Origin: Candidatus Faecousia faecavium
GTDB taxonomy: Bacteria; Bacillota; Clostridia; Oscillospirales; Oscillospiraceae
NCBI GenBank assembly: GCA_018712645.1
Contig: DVGO01000015.1
Location: 1 to 54,602, forward strand
Length of the DNA: 54,602 nt
Reading direction: 5' to 3'
The notes beneath the pieces were generated by a model. The model ran no database searches. It was not told the DNA's origin and saw nothing but the letters and a program-made list of their open reading frames with translations. Shown in pieces: positions 9,779 through 16,696 of the stretch. Position 1 is the first letter of the stretch, and each line of letters opens with the position of its first letter. The position numbers and the translations under genes are program-made.

Positions 9779-10216
9779 TTATTCCCCTTGAAATTCTTTC
9801 AGGCTGCGATTTAAGTCCTTGGTATCCTGACGGGTTTCCAGCAGCAATGCATACCACATGGCAAACAAGCCTGCCTCCAGCAGTGCCGCCAGGAGCCATC
9901 CGCCCCAGGCGGGAATCCCTGCAAACCAGCCAAAGAGGAAGGCGCATCCAATATAAAAAACGTTGGCCAGCACCGCCCACAGTCCCGTCCGCCAGGGGGT
10001 CAGCCCCCACTGTTTTCCCTGGGGGAAAATGGCGGTTTCCACACAGGCAAATGCCATGCTCACCAGCACCATTTCCAGCAGCGTCAGGCTCTCGATGCTA
10101 TAGACGCCGTTCAGGGCGTTGACAATTCCCTTGAACCAGATTGCGACCACAGTATACAGTCCCATCCGGTACTTCATATCCCGGCCCCACATGTAAAAGC
10201 GGTGGAATCCTTTCAT
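9779..10216 (-). CDS. DUF3021-type membrane protein, partner of the LytTR regulator
   Basis: A 145-residue integral membrane protein with four predicted hydrophobic segments (about 20-35, 45-63, 78-98 and 103-125) and a charged C-terminal tail. Size, topology and the gene directly upstream match the DUF3021 proteins that accompany LytTR regulators; members are thought to inhibit or modulate the regulator from the membrane, but no ligand is known. It starts 17 bases after the LytTR stop with AAGGAG in front, so the two form one transcript ended by the hairpin at 9735-9774. Assignment rests on context and topology more than on motifs. Confidence 0.7.
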   Translation of the reverse strand: MKGFHRFYMWGRDMKYRMGLYTVVAIWFKGIVNALNGVYSIESLTLLEMVLVSMAFACVETAIFPQGKQWGLTPWRTGLWAVLANVFYIGCAFLFGWFAGIPAWGGWLLAALLEAGLFAMWYALLLETRQDTKDLNRSLKEFQGE

Positions 10217-10233
10217 AATATGCTCCTTTCTCC

Positions 10234-10671
10234 TTACATCCCCAGCCGCTCCCGCAGCATGGGTGCGTAGTGGCGGGAGATGAGCAGCTTCTCTCCGGTA
10301 GACAGCAGCGCCTCAATTCTTCCCGCCGGACAACTTTTCAGCTTCCGGATTTCATGTAGATTCACCACCCAGGATTTTCCGCAGCGAAACAGCCCCAGAT
10401 CTCCCCAACGGTCTTCCAACTCCGCCAGGGGAAGGGCTGTCCGGTACATTCCTTCCCGGGTATAGACGAAGGTTTTCTCATCCACAGTTTCGCAGTATAC
10501 CACCTGGGTAACCGGCAGCGGAAGGGTTTCTCTGTTCTCGTTCCAGACCAGAATTTTCTGCATTCCCGAGCGAAGAAGGGATAGAATTCCCAGCATTTCC
10601 TCGTCCAGTTCCCGACAGCGCAGGATCACTTCGTTTTCTCCCTGGCAGACGTGCTCCACAGTAATCTTCAT
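10234..10671 (-). CDS. LytTR-family DNA-binding regulator
   Basis: A 145-residue protein with a short N-terminal region (MKITVEHVCQGENEVILRC) and a C-terminal LytTR domain: VVYCETVDEKTFVYTREGMYRT, then LFRCGKSWVVNLHEIRKLKS. There is no receiver domain, so it is not a conventional response regulator; such short LytTR proteins usually pair with a membrane protein such as the DUF3021 protein next to it. The frame opens at 10878, but the ATG at 10671 has AAAGGGGGG at the right distance and matches the family N terminus. Two GGTGT repeats 11 bases apart lie at its promoter and may be autoregulatory sites. Confidence 0.85.
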   Translation of the reverse strand: MKITVEHVCQGENEVILRCRELDEEMLGILSLLRSGMQKILVWNENRETLPLPVTQVVYCETVDEKTFVYTREGMYRTALPLAELEDRWGDLGLFRCGKSWVVNLHEIRKLKSCPAGRIEALLSTGEKLLISRHYAPMLRERLGM

Positions 10672-10710
10672 GAAATCCCCCCTTTTTGTCTCAGGCCTTT
10701 TGACAATGTT

Positions 10711-10739
10711 ATCATAGCATCCCCGCCACCGGTGTGCAA
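10711..10739 (-). promoter_or_regulatory. Promoter of the LytTR-DUF3021 unit
   Basis: On the minus strand TTGCAC, 17 bases, TATGAT with TGC extension. GGTGT repeats (plus strand 10731-10735 and 10742-10746), one helical turn apart, overlap the -35 box and could be LytTR-binding half sites. Confidence 0.6.
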
Positions 10740-10788
10740 GAGGTGTACCGCCAAGGGGATATTTTGGGCCGGGAAGCTGCATTTCGGC

Positions 10789-10838
10789 AAAAAACAGCCT
10801 GCACCCGATCCGCCGCGCAGATCTAAGGTGCAGGCTGT
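10789..10838 (-). terminator. Terminator of the MATE gene
   Basis: Twelve-bp stem ACAGCCTGCACC (10794-10805 with 10827-10838) around a GC-rich loop, followed on the minus strand by TTTTTGCC. Confidence 0.85.
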
Positions 10839-10849
10839 AAAGCAACCGA

Positions 10850-12214
10850 CTAAGCTTTCTTCGCTTCCAGACGGTCAAAATTATGAATCCAGTCGGCCTT
10901 CAGGAAATAAATCAGGAATACAAGGCTGCTGCAAGTCCAGGTCAGTGGGTAGGCTCTGGACACAGTTTCCAGCTGAGGAACATAACGGACCGCAATGGTA
11001 ATGTAGGAAACCCGGATCAGGCACCAACAAGCAAGCATGGTGAACATGGGCACGGACACCTTTCCCGCCCCCCGCATAATACCCGCAATGCAGTGGGAGA
11101 AGGCAAGTAAACAGTAAAACAGGCAGATGGTACGCATATGCCGGGTGCCAAAATCCACCACATCCGGCGCAGAATTGAAAAACCGGATCAGCTGGGGCGC
11201 AAAGATGTAAGAAGCGATGCCAATCAGTTCCGCCATAATCACCGAGCAGGCAATGCCGAAGCCTACGCCTTTCTTTACCCGGTCATAGCGGTGGGCACCC
11301 AGGTTCTGCCCCACAAAGGTACTCAGTGCCTGGGCAAAACAGGTAATGGGCAGGAAGGCAAATCCTTCCAGTTTGGAATAGGCTCCGCAGCCTGCCATTG
11401 CGGCGGCACCGAAGGAATTGATGTTGCTCTGCACCACCACATTGGCCAGGGCAATCACCGAGTTCTGGATTCCGGAGGGCAGACCGAAGCGGATAATATC
11501 CACCAGACTTTTCCAGTCAAAGCGCACCTGCCGCCACTTCAGCCGGTAAGGCGCATCCTGAATCCGCATCATATGTACGCAGCACAGCAGTGCGCTGACA
11601 CCTTGGGAGATGGTGGTTGCCACAGCAGCGGAACCAACTCCCATGCGAAATCCTGCCACAAAGACCAAATCCAGCACCACGTTGACAATGGTGGAGAAAA
11701 TCAGGTAGTACAGCGGATGGCGGCTGTCTCCCAGAGCGTGAAGGATGCCCACAAAAATGTTATACATGACTGTGAACAAAATACCCCAGGAGTAGTAACG
11801 GAAATAGCTGACCGACTGGGGCATAACCTCTTCGGGTGTTCCCATCCACAGCAAAATGGTGGGGGTGAAGATGACGCTCGCCACCGTCAGAACCGCGCCG
11901 GAAACCAGGCCGAAGGCCACGTCCGTATGGATGGCCTTGTTCATGGCGTCATAATCCTGGGCGCCAAAGTACCGGGCAATGATTACGCCGGCACCCATGG
12001 CTACACCATTGAAGAATCCCACCAGCATAAAGATCAGGCTTCCCGACGAGCTCACCGCAGCCAGCGCCGTATCTCCGATAAACTTTCCCACAACCCAGGA
12101 GTCAAAAGCGTTATAAAACTGCTGAAAAATGTTTCCCAACAGCACCGGCAGGGCAAACAGAAGCATGGATTTCCAAATGGAGCCGGTTACCAGGGAGGTT
12201 CTCTCGTTATACAT
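10850..12214 (-). CDS. MATE-family multidrug efflux transporter
   Basis: A 454-residue membrane protein with 12 predicted helices. The N terminus SIWKSMLLFALPVLLGNIFQQFYNAFDSWVVGKFIG is typical of the DinF/NorM-like MATE branch common in Clostridia, and the second half repeats the motif (FGLPSGIQNSVIALANVVVQ). MATE proteins export cationic drugs or toxic compounds by Na+ or H+ antiport; the substrate here is unknown. It starts at the ATG at 12214 with AAGGAAAGGG upstream. It has its own promoter and terminator, so it is probably monocistronic. No regulator gene is adjacent. Confidence 0.93.
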   Translation of the reverse strand: MYNERTSLVTGSIWKSMLLFALPVLLGNIFQQFYNAFDSWVVGKFIGDTALAAVSSSGSLIFMLVGFFNGVAMGAGVIIARYFGAQDYDAMNKAIHTDVAFGLVSGAVLTVASVIFTPTILLWMGTPEEVMPQSVSYFRYYSWGILFTVMYNIFVGILHALGDSRHPLYYLIFSTIVNVVLDLVFVAGFRMGVGSAAVATTISQGVSALLCCVHMMRIQDAPYRLKWRQVRFDWKSLVDIIRFGLPSGIQNSVIALANVVVQSNINSFGAAAMAGCGAYSKLEGFAFLPITCFAQALSTFVGQNLGAHRYDRVKKGVGFGIACSVIMAELIGIASYIFAPQLIRFFNSAPDVVDFGTRHMRTICLFYCLLAFSHCIAGIMRGAGKVSVPMFTMLACWCLIRVSYITIAVRYVPQLETVSRAYPLTWTCSSLVFLIYFLKADWIHNFDRLEAKKA

Positions 12215-12257
12215 GGGACTACCCTTTCCTTAAGCAAATTGCATTTCTTTCCTGTAT

Positions 12258-12286
12258 ATTATGCGCCGGATTGCCTCGGTTGTCAA
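12258..12286 (-). promoter_or_regulatory. Promoter of the MATE gene
   Basis: On the minus strand TTGACA, 17 bases, CATAAT (or TAATAT at 19), about 44 bases before the start. Confidence 0.7.
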
Positions 12287-12344
12287 GGGCAGTCCCCTGC
12301 CTATGAATCATCGTCCATTCCGCTTTTCCCTGTCCCATTTCGTT

Positions 12345-12569
12345 TCAAAAGCAGGCCTTCAACAGCAACAAGGCTCCTCCCACCATGGCAATGGGAATCA
12401 TCAGCAGGATTCCCCCGGCAAATACCAGGCATAAAATCAGCACAGGCACTGCAAGTGCAAACAAAATAGAAGCGACAATTTTGGTTGCTCCCCAGGCAAG
12501 CCGTACCGCCAGACCCAGGGCTTTCACAAACAGCCAGCAAAACAAAATAATTCCCAGTAATTCAAACAT
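12345..12569 (-). CDS. Small hydrophobic membrane protein
   Basis: A 74-residue protein, almost wholly hydrophobic, with two or three predicted membrane helices (about 2-18, 28-50 and 53-72) and very few charges. I do not recognise a family. Support for a real gene is the strong CAGGAGG 7 bases before the ATG and the lack of a competing long frame. It lies downstream of the PadR-DUF2812 unit on the same strand, 32 bases after the DUF2812 stop, and could be its third gene. Such proteins are often toxin-like or subunits of small transport complexes, but nothing here decides that. Confidence 0.6.
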   Translation of the reverse strand: MFELLGIILFCWLFVKALGLAVRLAWGATKIVASILFALAVPVLILCLVFAGGILLMIPIAMVGGALLLLKACF

Positions 12570-12601
12570 GTCTTTTCCTCCTGAAATAACGCATTTTCAA
12601 G

Positions 12602-13969
12602 TTACCCATGGTTTATCTGTTCCATGCGATTTCGGATGATTTGGATTTGCTCCGAAGTTGGCTCCCAATCCAAAGCAATTTCCGCCAGTAAATTGTCATA
12701 ACACAGCAAATATCGATTGATCGCACTGCCCTGGGTGTCATAACCTTGATAGGCTTTTTCCGCTCCCCAGGGAGTCGGCTCCATGGGCTGGTAGGTATAG
12801 GTTTCCAGTACCCCTTTTCTTTTCTGCCCATGCAGCAGTTCTTCCAGACAAGGGTTATACAGGCAGGAAACTTTCACATCCATCAAAGTATAGCGCAGTT
12901 TTGGTTTTGTGCTGTCGTCGGATTCCGGAAGCTGGGCCACAATCTGCCGTCCCAGCAGAATGGATTCCTGACCGATGGTTTCGATGGTATAATCATCATA
13001 TGTCTGAGCGGTCAGATCTTCCATGGTCAATGGAATTTCTTCAACGCCACTGCTTAACTGCGTTTGCTGACCGAAGTCTGCACCCCAAATCTGCCGATTT
13101 CCCCACATCAGCGCCCAAGCCAGAGCCAGCAGCCCCGCGGCCGCCGCTAACCAAGTGATCGTTCGCACCGTCTCTTTGGACCAGTTTCTCCCCTTCAAAA
13201 ACCCCTGTGTTATTGAAAACCAAATGATGTAAACACATAGCCCAAATGCAAACAGTCCAACAATACACCACCGCTGAAGCGCCGTCTCTGCCGGGAAGGA
13301 GAGCGAAACCTGGTAAACCCAAAGAACCAGAAATCCTCCTACCGTCCCCCGGAGCATGCCGCTGAAATTCCCCGGATTCAGGAAAACTCCCGCCTGGGCA
13401 GCGTATTTTGCCCATGTATACCAACGCAGGTACAGAAGCCCCTGTACCAAATAAGTAATCCCCAGCAGAGCAAAGCAAAACATGGAAAAGAGCTGATGAG
13501 CGTCAGTCAAAACCGAAATGGGCGTACGTTGGAGCTGCGCAATCATTTGTCGTGACCGAAGCAGCAAAAGCAGCAGTAATACTCCCAGAATCCGCAGAAA
13601 ATGCTTCATGGCATAGGTGTGGATGGCTTCCAATTTGAGTTCCGGCTCCGTTTCCAGGGGTGTGGGATTTTCTCGGGTGTCGTAGAAAATCATCATCTGC
13701 CCATAGGTGCAGGTCAATTCCCAGCCGTCATGGGCGCACAGATCCCGAAATTCCTCCTATGCTGGTGACAGCTGAGAGTCATATTCGGAGGCGGATGCAA
13801 AATAGGCAATATCAAAGGAAATTTTCTCAGGTGAAATCTGCCGATATATCCAGAAAGGATGGTTAATTTCCAGCAGCAGCCAGCCTTTTTGCGCCATTCC
13901 TTCCAAATGACGGGAAATTTCCTCCGGCTGCCAAAAGGCAAAGAGTTCCAGGCGGCGTTTCGTCTTCAC
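12602..13969 (-). pseudogene. DUF2812 membrane protein interrupted by one in-frame TAG
   Basis: Two collinear frames on the same strand and in the same phase make one DUF2812 protein of about 455 codons. The first (13969-13757) is MKTKRRLELFAFWQPEEISRHLEGMA..., the classic DUF2812 N terminus, ending ...EYDSQLSPA. A single TAG at 13759-13757 follows, then the frame resumes EEFRDLCAHDGWELTCTYGQMMIFYDT, still inside the DUF2812 domain. The rest has five or so membrane helices and a soluble C-terminal domain. No base is inserted or lost. GGAGG lies right after the TAG, but the first usable start (TTG, 13717) is about 36 bases on. The gene overlaps padR (ATGA at 13966), so it is normally PadR-linked. 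It could be a point-mutated gene, a sequencing error or, less likely, readthrough. Confidence 0.75.
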
Positions 13970-14289
13970 GGCGATTCCTCCTTTTCAAAAATCCGTCGGT
14001 AGTCAGCCAGCTGTTTTTCCAGCCGACTGCGTTCTGTACGAAGCATTTCCATACCCTTTTCCGTAAGGATGTAGCTGCGTCGGCGGCCTTCCACTTTGGT
14101 TTGCCGAATCATATCTTCATCCAAAAACTGTTCCAGCAAGGTGTATAACGTTCCGGAGCCGATATTGACCCGGCCTTGGGTCATGGCCCGAACCCGGTCT
14201 AAAATATCCGTACCGCAGCACTCGTCTTTCAGGCATAGAAGGGTATAAAACATCTGTTCCGTCAGGGTTTGAAACTTTGTCCTGGCCAT
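13966..14289 (-). CDS. PadR-family transcriptional regulator
   Basis: A 107-residue winged-helix repressor. The PadR domain spans nearly the whole protein: LTEQMFYTLLCLKDECCGTDILDRVRAMTQGRVNIGSGTLYTLLEQFLDEDMI, then the wing VEGRRRSYILTEKGMEML and a dimerisation helix. It starts at 14289 with GGGGGGAG upstream. The stop overlaps the DUF2812 ATG, an arrangement common for PadR-DUF2812 pairs in Firmicutes. Two CTCGA-3-TCGAG palindromes at its own promoter are very probably its operators, so it should repress itself and the DUF2812 gene until a ligand or membrane signal releases it. Confidence 0.92.
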   Translation of the reverse strand: MARTKFQTLTEQMFYTLLCLKDECCGTDILDRVRAMTQGRVNIGSGTLYTLLEQFLDEDMIRQTKVEGRRRSYILTEKGMEMLRTERSRLEKQLADYRRIFEKEESP

Positions 14290-14303
14290 GGACTCCCCCC
14301 ATT

Positions 14304-14356
14304 CTCGATTATCGAGTTTTCTATTTTTATTATATCTCGAATATCGAGATTGTCAA
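14304..14356 (-). promoter_or_regulatory. padR promoter with two PadR-type operators
   Basis: On the minus strand TTGACA (14356-14351), a 16-base spacer, then TATAAT (14334-14329), both perfect. A palindrome with arms ATCTCGA/TCGAGAT and a 3-base centre (14334-14350) fills the spacer. A second copy, CTCGA-TTA-TCGAG (14304-14316), lies just downstream of the transcription start. Occupying either site would block RNA polymerase. Confidence 0.85.
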
Positions 14357-14393
14357 GAAAAAATCACCCACGGAAGGTTTTCTTCCGTGGGTG
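14357..14393 (-). terminator. Terminator of the ASKHA gene
   Basis: Perfect 12-bp stem CACCCACGGAAG/CTTCCGTGGGTG with a 5-base loop, then ATTTTTTC on the minus strand. The T-run directly abuts the -35 box of padR. Confidence 0.9.
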
Positions 14394-14407
14394 CAAATGG
14401 TCTTGCG

Positions 14408-15931
14408 TTATTGGGGCAGATTTGCTGCCACTGTGGGGTAGTTTTCCAGATTGGTATGGGGGTAGAAACTGGCGGCCCGCATTTCTTCCACAAAGGTTTC
14501 CTGCATGGCAAATTCCAAGTAATAAATCTCCCGTGCTACCCGGTCCGCTTCCTCCGGTGAAATCCGTCCGCAGAGCAGGTCACAAGCCCCTTCCAGAGAG
14601 CTGTTGCCCACGTTGCGGAACTTTTCCCGGGGCGCATCCGGATACAGGCCGATGGTGATGGCGGATTCCAGATTCAGGTGCCGCCCAAAAGCGCCTGCCA
14701 GATAAATCCGGTCCACGTTTTTCAGTCCCAGTCCTGCGGTATTCAGCAACACCGCCACCATGGTATGGGCTGCTGCTTTGGTTTCCGTAAACTGGCGGAT
14801 ATCCTCCTGAGTAAAGTAGAGGGGCTGACCATCAGCACTTTCGGTTTCGTCGGCATAGACCACCGCCCACTGTTCGTCCAAGACGCGGATTCGCTGGGAT
14901 TTTTCCGGCTGTAAAACGCCCTGTCGGTTCATCCACCCCGCCAGAAGCATCTGAGCCAGCAAGTCTACAATGCCGGAACCGCAGATGCCCTTGGGCTTCT
15001 CCCCTGCGATGGTGGTAATCGTCAGCTGGTTATCTGCAATGGTGACCGAATCCACCGCACCGGGGCGGGCACGCATACCGCTTTTGCTGATATCCCCTTC
15101 CAGGGCAGGCCCGGCAGCGCCTGCGCCGCCGATGAGATATTCCCGGTTACCCAGCACCATTTCTCCGTTGGTGCCGATATCCAGAAACAGGGAGGTTTCC
15201 TCCCGCTGGGTCAGGCCGGTGGCCAGCAGGCCGCTGATGATGTCCCCGCCCAGATAGTTGGCAGTGGAGGGGAAGCAGTAAACGGGCCCGGCAACGCTAA
15301 GCCCCAATTCCCTGCCCCACACCAGTCCCGGATGCTTCACCACCGGGCGGAAGGGGGTATGGAACAGGCAGAAGGTATCCAGCCCCAGCAAAAAGTGAAT
15401 CATGGTGGTGTTACCGCTGATGACCATGGTACAGATCTGCTCCGGAAGGATTCCCGCCTGAGCGCAAACAGAATCCACAAGGGCATTCAGGGTCTCCACA
15501 GTAACCGTTTGAAGTTCCTTGCGGTGCTCTGGATTGTCTTTGGTGTAGAAAATCCGGCTGAGGATTTCGTCACCATAGGCACGCTGCCCATTGCGCACGG
15601 TATCCTCCGCCAGAATGCTGCCGGAAGCAAAATCCACCAGCCGCATCACCACGGTGGTACTTCCCAAGTCCACCGCAGCACCATAACAGGCCAGTGTCGT
15701 GTCGCCCGGCTCTGCCCGTACAATTTCCCAACAGCATGCTTTTTTCAGCACAGTGACCGTAAAGGTTTCCAGCCGCAAAACTTCATAGTATTCCTGCACC
15801 ACCGAGATGGGTATCTCCGCTTCCATTCCCTGTGCCGCCAGTGCATCCAGGCAGCGTTGGACATCATCGGTGTGGTCGGTATCCACATCCTGCATGGTCA
15901 GGCATCGTTTTTGTATCCAAGGGTTTATCAT
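14408..15931 (-). CDS. ASKHA-domain (DUF4445/RACo-like) ATPase lacking the ferredoxin domain
   Basis: A 507-residue protein of the family that includes RACo, the ATP-dependent reductive activator of corrinoid proteins. Phosphate loop 1 is AAVDLGSTTVVMRLVD, with SGNTTMIHFLLG, STANYLGGDIISGL, then phosphate loop 2 SLFLDIGTNGEMV and the adenosine region IYLAGAFGRHLNLESA. Classical members carry an N-terminal [2Fe-2S] domain of about 90 residues; here the first 85 residues have no such cysteine pattern and resemble only the linker. No corrinoid protein or methyltransferase is next to it. The start at 15931 has GAGG upstream. It is monocistronic. It may activate a methyltransferase encoded elsewhere, or do something else. 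Confidence 0.85.
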   Translation of the reverse strand: MINPWIQKRCLTMQDVDTDHTDDVQRCLDALAAQGMEAEIPISVVQEYYEVLRLETFTVTVLKKACCWEIVRAEPGDTTLACYGAAVDLGSTTVVMRLVDFASGSILAEDTVRNGQRAYGDEILSRIFYTKDNPEHRKELQTVTVETLNALVDSVCAQAGILPEQICTMVISGNTTMIHFLLGLDTFCLFHTPFRPVVKHPGLVWGRELGLSVAGPVYCFPSTANYLGGDIISGLLATGLTQREETSLFLDIGTNGEMVLGNREYLIGGAGAAGPALEGDISKSGMRARPGAVDSVTIADNQLTITTIAGEKPKGICGSGIVDLLAQMLLAGWMNRQGVLQPEKSQRIRVLDEQWAVVYADETESADGQPLYFTQEDIRQFTETKAAAHTMVAVLLNTAGLGLKNVDRIYLAGAFGRHLNLESAITIGLYPDAPREKFRNVGNSSLEGACDLLCGRISPEEADRVAREIYYLEFAMQETFVEEMRAASFYPHTNLENYPTVAANLPQ

Positions 15932-15964
15932 GGTTACCCCTCATTTCCTTTCAGCGATGGTTCC

Positions 15965-15993
15965 ATGGTAGCACAAAATCCGCCATATAGCAA
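15965..15993 (-). promoter_or_regulatory. Promoter of the ASKHA gene
   Basis: On the minus strand TTGCTA, 17 bases, TACCAT with TGC extension, 34 bases before the start. Confidence 0.55.
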
Positions 15994-16026
15994 GGAGCGG
16001 TTTTTCCCAGCGCTGTGTGTAATGAC

Positions 16027-16055
16027 TTGTCCTGCATCCTGTGATAAAATATCTA
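16027..16055 (+). promoter_or_regulatory. Possible promoter of the ECF sigma operon
   Basis: TTGTCC, 17 bases, TATCTA, with about 80 bases of leader to the start. The match is moderate. An ECF-type autoregulated promoter closer to the gene is not excluded. Nothing else is seen in 15994-16138. Confidence 0.4.
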
Positions 16056-16138
16056 TATGAAAAGCTGCTTTTGCTGTAATGAACGGGAATATTTTACGGC
16101 TATATAGGTGAACAACAAAAATACAAGGAGGTGTTTGT

Positions 16139-16696
16139 GTGGAAGATCAGAAAATTATCGATCTGTACTTTGCCCGCTCAGAGCAGGCCATTCATGAAAC
16201 CGATGCCAAATACGGCGGATACTGCTACAGCATTGCATTCAACATCCTCACAAACCAGGAAGATTCCGAAGAATGTGTCAGCGACACCTACCTGTCGGCG
16301 TGGAACGCCATACCCCCGAAACGGCCCAATTTCTTGTCTGCATTTCTGGGCAGAATGACCCGGTACATTTCCATTGACCGCTGGCGCAAACGCAGCAGCG
16401 TCAAGCGGGGCGGCGGAGAAATCCCCTTGGCATTGGATGAGCTGCTGGAGTGCGTATCCCAGAGTGAGTGCATCGAGGATGCACTGCAAAAAAAGCAGGA
16501 CGCAGCTGTGCTGAATCACTTTCTCGATGCGCTGCCGGAGACGGAGCGAAATGTACTGCTTTGCCGGTACTGGTACCTAGATTCCATCGCTTCTATTGCG
16601 GAAAAAACAGGTTTCACCCCGGGAAAAGTTGCCACCATGCTATGCCGTACCCGAAAGAAACTGAGAATCTGTCTGGAAAAGGAGGAGTTGCTATGA
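16139..16696 (+). CDS. ECF-type RNA polymerase sigma factor
   Basis: A 185-residue sigma-70-like factor with only regions 2 and 4. Region 2 includes YCYSIAFNILTNQEDSEECVSDTYLSAWNAIP and the DNA-melting segment RMTRYISIDRWRKR; region 4 is LPETERNVLLCRYWYLDSIASIAEKTGFTPGKVATMLCRTRKKL. It starts at GTG 16139 with AAGGAGG 7 bases upstream. The stop overlaps the ATG of a one-pass membrane protein (ATGA at 16693), the usual sigma/anti-sigma arrangement. It is therefore likely held inactive by that protein and released by an envelope signal. Confidence 0.93.
   Translation: MEDQKIIDLYFARSEQAIHETDAKYGGYCYSIAFNILTNQEDSEECVSDTYLSAWNAIPPKRPNFLSAFLGRMTRYISIDRWRKRSSVKRGGGEIPLALDELLECVSQSECIEDALQKKQDAAVLNHFLDALPETERNVLLCRYWYLDSIASIAEKTGFTPGKVATMLCRTRKKLRICLEKEELL

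Noticed and set aside
11138-12469. Plus-strand open frame of 443 codons opposite the MATE gene
   Set aside because: The MATE protein is unambiguous; this frame is His/Gln-rich antisense translation without a domain.
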